From positions 2,976,001-3,040,000 of the forward strand of contig OY970153.1 of assembly GCA_963706385.1 (NCBI GenBank): 64,000 nucleotides of DNA. Direction: 5' to 3'. The stretch is from Poindextera sp963706385 (GTDB lineage: Bacteria > Pseudomonadota > Alphaproteobacteria > Caulobacterales > Caulobacteraceae). The notes beneath the pieces were generated by a model. That model saw only the letters and a program-made list of their open reading frames with translations, did no database searches and was not told the origin of the DNA. Position 1 is the stretch's first letter. Every line of letters starts with the position of its first letter. Made by a program: the position numbers and the translations under genes. Shown one piece after another: positions 8,141 to 16,471 of the stretch.

Positions 8141-9133
8141 TCAGCTCATGCGTAGGCACTCTACTTTCTCGACGATGTGTTCGGCGGTCAGGCCGTAGCG
8201 CCGCATCAGAAACCCGGTCGACGCCCCTTCGGCGAACACGTCTCGCACGCCGACCATGCCGAACCGGGTCGAGACGCCGGCCAGGGCCAACGCCTCGGCG
8301 GTGGCCGAACCCAGACCGCCGATCACCGAATGGTTCTCCGCGGTGACCAGCACCGGATGGCGCCGCGCCAATCCGATCGCCAAATCGGCGTCGAACGGCT
8401 TGAGGCTGGCCATGTTGGCGACGGTGACCGAAATTCCCCGCGCCGCCAGAGCCTCGGCCGCCGCCAGCGCCTCGCCCACCATCATGCCGCAGGCCAGGAT
8501 GGCCGCATCGCCGCCCTCGCGCGCCACAAGGCCCTTGCCCAGTTGCAGCGGGACCAGCGGAACCCCTTCGTCCGGCTTGGTCCGCGCCACCTGCATACGC
8601 AGATAGACCGGCCCGTCGTAATCCAGGCTGGCGCGCACCGCCGCGGCGATCTGCTCGGGACCTGAGGGCTCGATCACCGCCATGTTCGGCAGCGCCCGCA
8701 TCAGGGCGATGTCGTCGATCGCCTGGTGCGAGACGCCGAGCTCGGTGGTCAGGCCGGGGATGAAGCCGGCCAGCTTGACGTTGAGCTTGGGATAGGCCGC
8801 CTGCATGGCCACCTGGTCGTAGACCCGCCGGGTGATGAAGACGCAGAAGCTGTGGGCGAAGGCGATGTCGCCGATGCGGGCCATGCCGGCGGCGGCGCCG
8901 ACCATGTTGGCCTCCTGGATCCCCATCATGAAGAAGCGGTCGGGGAGCTGGTCGCGGAACAGATAGGTCTCGGTCGGCTGGCTGAGGTCGGCGCCGAGGC
9001 AGACGATGCGCTCGTCCGCCATCGCCTCGGCCAGCAGGGCGCGGCCGTAGGAGCGGGCGCCGAGCGTTTCTTGACGATAGACGCGCGCGTCCTTGAACCC
9101 GCCGATGCTCTCGCCGGCGCCGGTCGCGCTCAT
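8141..9133 (-). CDS. transketolase C-terminal-type subunit
   Basis: The 330-residue protein covers the pyrimidine-binding and C-terminal domains of transketolase (MADERIVCLGADLSQ, MMGIQEANMVGAAAGMARIG, TAENHSVIGGLGSATAEAL). Its ATG overlaps the stop of the N-terminal-type subunit as ATGA, so the two halves form a split, thiamine diphosphate-dependent heterotetramer. Split transketolases often belong to secondary or catabolic pathways rather than the central pentose phosphate route. The acceptor substrate is unknown. Confidence 0.88.
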   Translation of the reverse strand: MSATGAGESIGGFKDARVYRQETLGARSYGRALLAEAMADERIVCLGADLSQPTETYLFRDQLPDRFFMMGIQEANMVGAAAGMARIGDIAFAHSFCVFITRRVYDQVAMQAAYPKLNVKLAGFIPGLTTELGVSHQAIDDIALMRALPNMAVIEPSGPEQIAAAVRASLDYDGPVYLRMQVARTKPDEGVPLVPLQLGKGLVAREGGDAAILACGMMVGEALAAAEALAARGISVTVANMASLKPFDADLAIGLARRHPVLVTAENHSVIGGLGSATAEALALAGVSTRFGMVGVRDVFAEGASTGFLMRRYGLTAEHIVEKVECLRMS

Positions 9134-9963
9134 GCCCCCGCATCCTCCAGCACGGCGAGGGCGCGGTCGGCATCCTCGGGGGTCAGCAGCGCCAGATGGC
9201 TGAGCTGGCCCTCCAGGAACGGCACGCCGGCGCCGGTCAGGGTGTTGGCCACGATCAGGCTCGGTCTGCCCTTGACCGCGCGGGCCTCGTCGAACGCCTC
9301 GACCAGCTCGGCCATGCGATTGCCGTCGATGTCGCGGGCGTGCCAGCCGAAGGCCGCGAACTTGGCCCCGACCGGGTCCATCGCCACCACCCGGTCGGTG
9401 TGCCCCTCGACCTGCATGTTGTTGCGGTCGACGATCATGCAGAGGTTGTCCAGGCCGAAGCCGCCGGCGCTGAGCGCGGCCTCCCAGACCTGGCCTTCCT
9501 GAAGCTCCCCGTCGCCCAGGATCACATAGATCCGGGAGTCCAGCCCGCGCCGGCGCAGGCTGAGCGCCATGCCCACCGCCACCGATAGCCCCTGGCCGAG
9601 CGAGCCGCAGGTCGCCTCCACCAGCGATCCAACCCGTTCCGACGCGTTCACCTCGTAGGGCTCGCCGTCGAGCGTGTAGGCCTCCAGCGCCGAGGCCGGC
9701 AGCAGGCCGCGCTCAACCAGGGTCGCGTAGAACACCGCCGTGTTGTGCGCGGTCGACAGGATGCACCGGTCCCGCGCCAGCCAGTCGGGATCGTCCTCCT
9801 TCAGCCGCAGCTCGCCGAAATAGAGGGCGGCGAACAGGTCGGCCGCGCCCAGCCCCTGCTGCAGATAGCCGATGCGGACCTTGGCCACCATTCGCACCAC
9901 GTGCCGGCGCAGCGTCAGGGCGCGCTGTTCCAGTTCGGCGATGGAATAGGTGTTGCGATTCAT
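9130..9963 (-). CDS. transketolase N-terminal-type (thiamine diphosphate-binding) subunit
   Basis: The 277-residue protein carries the pyrophosphate-binding half of transketolase. The thiamine diphosphate motif is visible as LGDGELQEG...DRNNMQVEG, and LSTAHNTAVFYATLVERGLLP and GSLGQGLSVAVGMAL are typical family blocks. The start ATG overlaps the preceding aminotransferase stop (ATGA), so aminotransferase and both transketolase subunits are translationally coupled. A pathway in which an amine is transaminated and the aldehyde or ketone product is handled by transketolase is only an inference. Confidence 0.88.
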   Translation of the reverse strand: MNRNTYSIAELEQRALTLRRHVVRMVAKVRIGYLQQGLGAADLFAALYFGELRLKEDDPDWLARDRCILSTAHNTAVFYATLVERGLLPASALEAYTLDGEPYEVNASERVGSLVEATCGSLGQGLSVAVGMALSLRRRGLDSRIYVILGDGELQEGQVWEAALSAGGFGLDNLCMIVDRNNMQVEGHTDRVVAMDPVGAKFAAFGWHARDIDGNRMAELVEAFDEARAVKGRPSLIVANTLTGAGVPFLEGQLSHLALLTPEDADRALAVLEDAGA

Positions 9964-11228
9964 GCGGTCAGGAACGCCATCTTCTCGAGCGGCGCCAGGC
10001 TGGCGGCGTTGGCCTTCAGCGCCGCGAACGCGCCCTCGGCGGCATTGAGCGTCAGGTCGATGTCGGCCTCGCTCATCGCCGCGCAGAGGAACATGTTGTG
10101 CCAGGGATGGACGTAGATTCCCCGCGCCAGCATGGCGCTGGACCAGAAGAAGCCCTTGCGCAGATCCGGATCGTCCTCGAACAGGAACAGGGGCATGGTC
10201 ACCGGCCCGGTCTGGCGCAGGCCAAGCCCCGCCGCCGTCGCCCGCTCGGCCAGGCCCGCGCGCAGACGGGCGCCAAGCGCGGTGATCCGCTCCAGATAAT
10301 CGCTCTCGCGCACCAGCTTCAGCGTATGCAGCGCCGCGGCCATCGGCGCGGCCTGGAACCAGAACGAGCCGGTCACGAAGATCGACGCCGCCGCCGCGCG
10401 CGCCTTGTCCGATCCGAGCAGCGCCGAGATTGGATGGCCGTTGGCGAAACACTTGCCCCAGCTCGACAGGTCCGGCTGCACGCCGACCGCCGACCACGAG
10501 CAGTCGCGGGCGATGCGCAGGCCCGCGCGAACGTCGTCGACCACCAGGAGCGCGCCGGTCGCATCACACAGCTCGCGCGCGCGGCGGGCGTAGGCCGGAT
10601 CGGGCAGGGCTTGGTCGATGAAGGCGTCGTGCTTGACCGGGGCGGCGAAGATCGCGGCCAGGTCGTCGCCGGCCGCGGCCACTGCGGCTTCCAGGCTGGC
10701 GATGTCGTTGTAGTCGCAGAATTTCTGGTTGGCCTTGTCCTCGGGGGTGATCCCGCCCAGACGCGGCGTGCACCAGGGCGCGGCGCCGTGGTAGGCGCCC
10801 TTGGCCAGGACGATGGTCTTGCGCCCGGTGTGGGCGCGGGCGGTGACCATGGCCATCGAGGTCGCGTCCGTGCCGTTCTTGCAGAACATCGCCCAGTCGG
10901 CGTGGGTGACCATGGCGGTGAAGGCCTCGGCCAGCTCGACGATCAGGCCGGTGGGGCCGGTCAGGGTGTCGCCGATCTCCATCTGGCGGACGAAGGCGGC
11001 GTTGATCTCCGGGTGGCCATAGCCGAACAGGTTGGGGCCGTAGGCGCACATGTAGTCCAGCAACTCGCGCCCGTCGGCGTCCCACAGCCGCGCGCCCTCG
11101 GCCCGGGAGAAGAACTGCGGATAGCCGTCGGGCAGCATGGCCACGGACTGGTGCCCGTACATGCCGCCGGGGATCACCGCTTCGGCCCGCTCACGCAGCG
11201 CGCGATCCCGGCTATTCGATCCGCTCAT
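9960..11228 (-). CDS. class III aminotransferase (glutamate-1-semialdehyde aminomutase-like)
   Basis: This PLP enzyme of fold type I has 422 residues. GSAM-family blocks include GGMYGHQSVAMLPDGYPQFF, DGRELLDYMCAYGPNLFGYG, MFCKNGTDATSMAM, VVDDVRAGLR and the PLP-lysine region SSWGKCFANGHPISALLG. It is not a clear HemL, and it sits in a transketolase/transport cluster, so an omega-amino or sugar-amine transaminase is more likely. It heads the minus-strand unit and is divergent from the MFS gene. Confidence 0.85.
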   Translation of the reverse strand: MSGSNSRDRALRERAEAVIPGGMYGHQSVAMLPDGYPQFFSRAEGARLWDADGRELLDYMCAYGPNLFGYGHPEINAAFVRQMEIGDTLTGPTGLIVELAEAFTAMVTHADWAMFCKNGTDATSMAMVTARAHTGRKTIVLAKGAYHGAAPWCTPRLGGITPEDKANQKFCDYNDIASLEAAVAAAGDDLAAIFAAPVKHDAFIDQALPDPAYARRARELCDATGALLVVDDVRAGLRIARDCSWSAVGVQPDLSSWGKCFANGHPISALLGSDKARAAAASIFVTGSFWFQAAPMAAALHTLKLVRESDYLERITALGARLRAGLAERATAAGLGLRQTGPVTMPLFLFEDDPDLRKGFFWSSAMLARGIYVHPWHNMFLCAAMSEADIDLTLNAAEGAFAALKANAASLAPLEKMAFLTA

Positions 11229-11258
11229 GGAAGAACCCCGCCTCCTGGAAAGATAGCT

Positions 11259-11286
11259 TTGACTAGCACTGTCGCTCGGCTATTCG
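11259..11286 (+). promoter_or_regulatory. weak sigma70-like promoter candidate for the MFS gene
   Basis: TTGACT (11259-11264) is followed after 16 bases by TATTCG (11281-11286), in the divergent space between the aminotransferase and the transporter. The -10 match is poor. Confidence 0.3.
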
Positions 11287-11350
11287 AGCTTGTCGAGTTC
11301 CGCCGCCCACCAGGCGCGCGGGCGCCGGTGAAGGGGGCGGGACGGGCGGC

Positions 11351-12523
11351 ATGGCGCACACGGCGAGCAAGTCCTCGGCCTGGATCGGGCCGCGCCCCAG
11401 CGGCCTGCACGCCGCCTCGGTGATGTACGCCGGCATCATCGGCATCATGATCGCCGGGGTTCAGCCGCTGCTGCTCGGCGCCTTGCAGCAGGAGGACCGG
11501 CTGAGCGCCGTCCAGCTCGGTCATGCGGCCACGGGGGAGCTTCTGACCATGGGCGTCGCGGCCGGGCTGGCCGGCGCGGTGCTGAAGCCCGAACGGCTGC
11601 GCTGGATCGGGCTGGCCGCCGGCCTGTCGTTGGCGCTGCTCGATTGGGCGACGACCAAGGCCAGCGGCGAGGCCCTGACCTTGATGCGGGCGGCGGCCGG
11701 TTTGCCCAGCGGCGTCCTGATGTGGATCACCATCGGCATGATCACCCGCGCCCCGAGGCCCGAGCGGTGGTCGGGGGTCTATCTGACGCTGCAGACCCTC
11801 GCGCAATTTCTGCTGTCGCTGGTCCTGACCAGTTTCATCGTCGCCCGGTTCGGGGCCAACGGCGGCTTTCTCGCGCTGGCCGCGATCAGCGCCCTGGCGG
11901 GCCTCGCCGCCCTGGCCGGTCCCGAACGCTACGCGCCGCTGGCCCACGCCGACGCGCCGGCCGGCCTGCCAGGGGTCAGGGGCTGGGTGGCGCTGACGTC
12001 CTGCTTTCTGTTCCTGGCCTTCATCGTCGCGGTCTGGGTCTATGCCGAGCCGTTGTCGCATCAGGCCGGGCACGGGCCGGCCATCTTCGGCTACGCGGTG
12101 AGCGTGTCGCTGATCTGCCAGGTGGCCGGCGGCGCGGCGGCGACGGTGCTGGCCGGGCGGCTGCCCTGGTTCTGGACCCTGCTCGCCTGCACGATCGCCG
12201 ACCTGGCGCTGCTGGTGGTGTTCTCCAGCTTGCCCGGGCCGGTGGTGTTCCTGATCGCTTCTGGCGCCTTCGGCTTCATCTGGCTGTTCGTGCTGCCGTT
12301 CCTGGTGCCGATGGTGATCGAGGCGGACCCGACCCGGCGGGCCGCCATGCTCTTGGCGGGGGCCCAGCTTCTAGGCGGCAGCCTGGGGCCCCTGATGGCC
12401 TCGCTGATGGTCACCGACAGCGAGGCGCGCGGCGCCATCGGCTTCGGCGCGGCCAGCCTGGTCCTGGCGATGATGCTGGTCGCGGCCCTGCATCTCAGGC
12501 CGGCGCGACACGCGATCGCTTGA
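11351..12523 (+). CDS. MFS transporter
   Basis: The 390-residue polytopic membrane protein has about 12 hydrophobic segments, for example MYAGIIGIMIAGVQPLLLGAL, WIGLAAGLSLALLDW, TLLACTIADLALLVVFSS and GFIWLFVLPFLVPMVIEA. Charged intervening loops fit a major facilitator. It is divergent from the aminotransferase/transketolase operon and directly upstream of a TetR-type regulator, so it probably moves the cluster's substrate or product. The substrate cannot be read from sequence. Confidence 0.83.
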   Translation: MAHTASKSSAWIGPRPSGLHAASVMYAGIIGIMIAGVQPLLLGALQQEDRLSAVQLGHAATGELLTMGVAAGLAGAVLKPERLRWIGLAAGLSLALLDWATTKASGEALTLMRAAAGLPSGVLMWITIGMITRAPRPERWSGVYLTLQTLAQFLLSLVLTSFIVARFGANGGFLALAAISALAGLAALAGPERYAPLAHADAPAGLPGVRGWVALTSCFLFLAFIVAVWVYAEPLSHQAGHGPAIFGYAVSVSLICQVAGGAAATVLAGRLPWFWTLLACTIADLALLVVFSSLPGPVVFLIASGAFGFIWLFVLPFLVPMVIEADPTRRAAMLLAGAQLLGGSLGPLMASLMVTDSEARGAIGFGAASLVLAMMLVAALHLRPARHAIA

Positions 12524-12555
12524 ACGGAGGGTGCAACTCTGTTTGGTGTCTGGTC

Positions 12556-13204
12556 ATGACAGGAACCCGGTCTTCCGCTCAACCGAAGCGCGCGCGAGCC
12601 GCCGGCGCGCGCCCGCCGCCCCGCCAGGACCGGGCGGTGCAGACCTATGAGCGGCTGCTGGACGTCGCGGGCGAGCTCTTGGGCGAGGTCGGCATCGAGC
12701 GGATCTCGACCAATCTGATCTGCGCGCGCGCGGGCATGACCCCGCCGGCGCTCTACCGCTACTTCAAGGACAAGTACGCCGTGCTCGAAGCGCTCGGCAG
12801 GCGGCTAATGGATCGGCAGAACGCGGTGCTGTTCGCTTGGCTCGACCAGCACGCCCCGCTCGGGATCGAGGCCTTGGGAAGCGGCGCCGAGGCGCTGATG
12901 CGGGCCACCGCCGACATAACCGCCGCCGAGCCGGGCGCGGTCTGGATTCTGCGCGCGCTGAGGGCGGTGCCGCAACTGGCCCATGTGCGGATCGAGTTCT
13001 CACCGCCTGGTGACCGACCGAATGCTTGAGGTCTATGCGCCGCTGTTGCCCAAACTCTCGCGCGAAGTGCTGTGGCGGCGCCTGCGCATCTCGGTCGAAT
13101 TCGGTTTCGCCGCCGACGAGATGCTGAACGAGGAAACGCTGATCCCGCGCGATGATCTGCTGCGCGACGCCGCCTTGCTGTTGCGCCACGCGCTGACGCC
13201 CTGA
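12556..13204 (+). pseudogene. TetR-family regulator with a frameshift
   Basis: The N-terminal part contains a TetR DNA-binding domain (LLDVAGELLGEVGIERISTNLICARAGMTPPALYRYFKDKYAVLEAL). The frame ends at 13029 after HVRIEFSPPGDRPNA. The next frame encodes a sensible C-terminal continuation (SHRLVTDRMLEVYAPLLPKLSREV...) ending at 13204. Removing one T near 12997 restores a single frame. This is either a real inactivating insertion or an assembly error. The intact gene would probably regulate the neighbouring transporter and amine genes. Confidence 0.75.
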
Positions 13205-13580
13205 CGGCGCCGGGCATGGGAGGGGACCATCCGATGAGCGCGAGCCAGGACGACATCGGCGAGGCGCACGTCATCACCGGCCCGGAGGGCGTCGCCGCGG
13301 AGTTCATCACGCCGCCTGGCGAGGTCGGCGTCGACCGCGACCAGCGGCGCGCTCTACAGCTTCGCCGCATTGGCCGCGCGCCGCACCCCCCGCTTGATGG
13401 CGGCCGACGCGCCTGATTTTGGCGTTCAGCGGGCAGGAAGCACTCCAACGTCATGATCCGGGTCCTTTCCCATTTCGATTGAACCCGTCGAAGTGGGAGG
13501 GGCTCTAAACGCGGACCTGGTCTCGGTTTCCCCCGTCCCGCGCCTGTGCGAAGCTGTCGCAACAGGGATGGAGACGAACA
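13205..13580. other. gap with no convincing gene
   Basis: A 60-codon plus-strand ORF (13234-13416) with a good GGGAGGGG leader starts MSASQDDIGEAHVITGPEGV, and the next frame continues with a coding-like SGALYSFAALAARRTPRLMAADAP. It may be a frameshifted remnant of a small gene. I cannot name a family. Confidence 0.4.
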
Positions 13581-14309
13581 ATGCCGATCATCACCAAGGA
13601 CATCGACTACCGCGTCGCCGGGGTTCGCTATGTCGGCCAGTTGGCCGTGGACGAGACGCGGGCGGGCAAGCGGCCGGGGATATTGGTGGCGCCCGAGGCG
13701 CCGGGGCTGGGCGAGCACGTCAAGAACGTCATCCGCCGCCTGGCCGAGACCGGCTACGTCGCCTTCGGCATGGACTACCACGGCGGCGGCAAGGTCTACA
13801 CCGAGATGAGCGAGATGATGGCCAAGGTCGGCGTGTTCATGGCCGAGCCGGAAAAGATCCGGGCGATCGCCGCCGAGGCGCTGAAAGTGCTGGCCGCCCA
13901 GCCGCAGACCGACCCGACCCGCCTGGCCGCCACCGGCTACTGCTTTGGCGGCACTACGGCGTTCGAGCTGGCGCGCTCGGGCGCCGGCATCAAGGCCGCG
14001 GTCGGCTTTCACTCCGGGCTCGGCACGGTCCGGCCGCGAGACGCCAAGCAAATCAAGGCCAAGGTCTTGGCGCTGATCGGCAGCATCGACCCGATCGTGC
14101 CGCCCGACGCGCGGCTGGCGTTCGAGAAGGAGATGAGCGACGGCGGGGTCGACTGGCGGCTCAACCTCTATGGCGGGATCGGCCATTCGTTCACCAACCC
14201 GGACGTCGATGCGATGAACATGCCGGGATTCGCCTATGACGCGACCACCGACCGGCGCGCCTGGGCGGCGATGCGCGATCTGTTCGACGAGGTGTTCGGT
14301 CCGGTCTAG
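13581..14309 (+). CDS. dienelactone hydrolase family protein
   Basis: This 242-residue alpha/beta hydrolase has the dienelactone hydrolase fold. The nucleophile elbow is GYCFGG (catalytic Cys), the acid is in GSIDPIVPP, and the histidine is in GGIGHSFTNPD. There is no signal peptide, so it is cytoplasmic. Family members hydrolyse dienelactones from chloroaromatic degradation or act as general carboxylesterases. Nothing in the context fixes its substrate. Confidence 0.87.
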   Translation: MPIITKDIDYRVAGVRYVGQLAVDETRAGKRPGILVAPEAPGLGEHVKNVIRRLAETGYVAFGMDYHGGGKVYTEMSEMMAKVGVFMAEPEKIRAIAAEALKVLAAQPQTDPTRLAATGYCFGGTTAFELARSGAGIKAAVGFHSGLGTVRPRDAKQIKAKVLALIGSIDPIVPPDARLAFEKEMSDGGVDWRLNLYGGIGHSFTNPDVDAMNMPGFAYDATTDRRAWAAMRDLFDEVFGPV

Positions 14310-14396
14310 CCCCGGCCGCGGTCTTTGAGGCGATATTTCGCACTGCCGAACGGACCTGTCGGCGCGGCGAGCCGCCGCGTTTGGGTGGCGTCAACA

Positions 14397-14411
14397 TTAA
14401 CCAAACGTTAA
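14397..14411. promoter_or_regulatory. CtrA box 1 (TTAA-N7-TTAA)
   Basis: TTAACCAAACGTTAA is an exact match to the full CtrA consensus of Caulobacter-type alphaproteobacteria. It lies about 290 bp upstream of the wall hydrolase start. Confidence 0.75.
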
Positions 14412-14485
14412 TCCGTATTTTCAATTGGTTAGATGGTTAACAAAGGGTCGTGAAAGCGCGGTCTCCGCTCGAATCGCCTGGAATT

Positions 14486-14500
14486 TTAAAAAAAATTTAA
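14486..14500. promoter_or_regulatory. CtrA box 2 (TTAA-N7-TTAA)
   Basis: TTAAAAAAAATTTAA is a second exact TTAA-N7-TTAA match, 89 bp (between equivalent positions) from the first and close to GANTC sites recognised by the CcrM methylase. Its A/T composition makes chance occurrence likelier than for box 1. Confidence 0.6.
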
Positions 14501-14687
14501 TGCTGCAACGCAGCATCCGCTTGCGAATCGACGCCCACCACGCTAGAAACAAAGCTATAAGGGACTGCTTTGGCCCGTCGTGTTGGGCCGAACCCGCGTC
14601 TTTTTCGCGTGCCAGGATATCTATCCGCACCGGAGGGCGCTGATGTCGGGGGGCGCATCCGCCCTCGCCGAATAGGACACGTCAGTT

Positions 14688-15647
14688 TTGACTTATCTCA
14701 CGACGGCGCGCGCCGATGCGCGTGCGCTGGCCGCTGGTCTCGTCATTGGCGCGACCGTAGGTCTGACATTGGGTGGAGCTTATTTCGCCGGCGGGCTGGC
14801 CCGGACCGGCGACGAGCGCGCGATGGCCCTGCGCGGGGCGACGCGCCCCGACCCGATCGCGATGAACGCTTTGATGGCCGGCGCGCCCGCGGCTGTCGTT
14901 TCATCGGGCGCCGGCAAGCCGCTGGCGGTGACCCGCGTCTCTGTCACCCCCGCCGAGCCGTTCCGGCTGGCCGCGGGCGCCGCGTCGAACTCCAGCCGCG
15001 ACCTCGATTGCCTGACCGATGCGGTCTATTACGAGGCGCGGGGCGAGAGCCCGGCCGGACAGGCCGCCGTCGCCCAGGTGGTGCTCAACCGCGTGCGCCA
15101 CCCGGCTTTCCCGAAATCGGTCTGCGGCGTGGTGTTCCAGGGTGCGAACAGCGGCGACAAATGCCAGTTCAGCTTCGTCTGCGACGGCGCCATGCGCCAG
15201 ACCAGGGACGCCGCCGCCTGGGACCGCGCCCGGTGGATCGCGGCCCGGGCTCTGGACGGCTTCGTCATGCCCCAGGTCGGCGAGGCGACACACTTCCACG
15301 CCACCCGCGTCGCGCCTAGCTGGGATCCGAGCCTGACACGCGTGGCCCAGGTAGGCCTGCATGTGTTCTACCGCTTTGGCGGCCATGCCGGCGCGGCCTC
15401 CAGCTTCGAGCGCGACGCCCGGTCCTCGGCGCCCGGCTCCGACAGACCCCGCACGGTGCTGGCCAGCATGCTGCCCGGCCTGGGCGCCGCCGCGATCCCG
15501 AGCAACGCGCTGGCCGCTGGCCAGCCGGGGGCATCGACGCCGCCGCTCGCCTTGCGCCCGCCGATGTCCGCCGATCCGGACGACGCGCCGAAGGCGGATC
15601 CCGCCACCGCCATGGCCAAGGCCGCCCCGGCGTCCTCGGTTTCGTAA
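14688..15647 (+). CDS. SleB-type cell wall hydrolase, membrane-anchored
   Basis: The product has 319 residues and starts at TTG. An N-terminal membrane segment (about residues 14-34, AAGLVIGATVGLTLGGAYFAGG) is followed by a linker and a Hydrolase_2/SleB domain (CLTDAVYYEARGESPAGQAAVAQVVLNR, VVFQGANSGDKCQFSFVCDG, ATHFHA). The catalytic glutamate is probably in YYEARGE. The C-terminal ~100 residues are low-complexity Ala/Pro/Ser. The family cleaves peptidoglycan as lytic or amidase-type enzymes. Two CtrA boxes upstream suggest cell-cycle-timed expression. Confidence 0.83.
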   Translation: MTYLTTARADARALAAGLVIGATVGLTLGGAYFAGGLARTGDERAMALRGATRPDPIAMNALMAGAPAAVVSSGAGKPLAVTRVSVTPAEPFRLAAGAASNSSRDLDCLTDAVYYEARGESPAGQAAVAQVVLNRVRHPAFPKSVCGVVFQGANSGDKCQFSFVCDGAMRQTRDAAAWDRARWIAARALDGFVMPQVGEATHFHATRVAPSWDPSLTRVAQVGLHVFYRFGGHAGAASSFERDARSSAPGSDRPRTVLASMLPGLGAAAIPSNALAAGQPGASTPPLALRPPMSADPDDAPKADPATAMAKAAPASSVS

Positions 15648-15719
15648 GGCGCGGCTGGAGATTCTCCGGTCATTACGGCAGGATCGGTGGGTCAACGCCC
15701 ACTCCGCAGCGAGGACGCC

Positions 15720-16418
15720 GTGGCCGACCAACCTTTCCGCATCGTCGAGGCGCTCTATCCGGGCCTGACCCAGCTCGACTTCACCGGCCCGCACACCATC
15801 TTCAGCCGCCTGCCGGGGACCGAGACCATTGTCGCCTCCGAGCCAGGCGGGTCGATCGAATCCGACGGCGGACTGGTGTTCGCCGGCACCCGGCGTTTGG
15901 CCGAGATCGAGCGCTGCGATCTGCTGTTCCTGCCCGGAGGCTTGGCGGCCACCGACGTGATCAACGACGAAGCCTTCATGCATCAGGTCCGCCGGCTGGC
16001 GAGCGGGGCGCGTTATCTGACTTCGGTGTGCACCGGCTCGCTGATCCTGGGCGCGGCGGGGCTGCTGAAAGGCCGGCGCGCCGCCTGCCACTGGGCCTGG
16101 CGTTCGCTGCTGCCGCTGTTCGGCGCGGTTCCGGACGAGGGTCGGGTCGTGCGCGATGGCGACATCATCACCGGCGGCGGGGTGACGGCGGGCATCGACT
16201 TCGCCCTGACCGTGGCCGCCGAGCTCGCCGGCGCGACGTTCGCCCAGGCGCTGCAGCTGAACATCGAATACGCGCCGGCCCCGCCGTTCGCCGCCGGCCG
16301 TCCGGAGACCGCCCCGCCCGAGGTCCTGGCCCTGGTTCAGGACCGGATGGCCGAGCTGATGCCCGACCGGATCAAGGGCGCCGAGAAGGCGGCGGCGCGG
16401 CTGGCGGCGACGGTTTAG
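15720..16418 (+). CDS. DJ-1/PfpI family protein (isonitrile hydratase-like)
   Basis: The product is about 232 residues from a GTG at 15720 with a GCGAGGAC leader; an upstream in-frame GTG at 15687 is possible. It has a DJ-1/PfpI core with the nucleophile elbow SVCTGSLILGAAGLLKGRRA and a strand LLFLPGGLAATDVI. The motif set resembles InhA-type isonitrile hydratases and the N-terminal domain of GlxA regulators, but there is no C-terminal HTH. The substrate is unproven. Confidence 0.82.
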   Translation: MADQPFRIVEALYPGLTQLDFTGPHTIFSRLPGTETIVASEPGGSIESDGGLVFAGTRRLAEIERCDLLFLPGGLAATDVINDEAFMHQVRRLASGARYLTSVCTGSLILGAAGLLKGRRAACHWAWRSLLPLFGAVPDEGRVVRDGDIITGGGVTAGIDFALTVAAELAGATFAQALQLNIEYAPAPPFAAGRPETAPPEVLALVQDRMAELMPDRIKGAEKAAARLAATV

Positions 16419-16471
16419 GCCAAGACCGCCACGCCCTTCACCCGGCCGCTGGCGCGCGCTACACAAAGGCC

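Larger units (their letters stand above)
14310..14687. other. AT-rich intergenic control region
   Basis: This 378-bp gap has markedly more A/T than its surroundings. It contains two perfect TTAA-N7-TTAA motifs, further TTAA/TTAG elements, an A-run (14488-14495) and two GANTC sites (14471-14475, 14525-14529). I see no convincing gene in it; small ORFs that cross it have no family-like features. Confidence 0.7.

Noticed and set aside
14425..14643. A 72-codon ORF in the gap before the wall hydrolase
   Set aside because: It overlaps the A/T-rich regulatory region, has no ribosome-binding site and no family resemblance.
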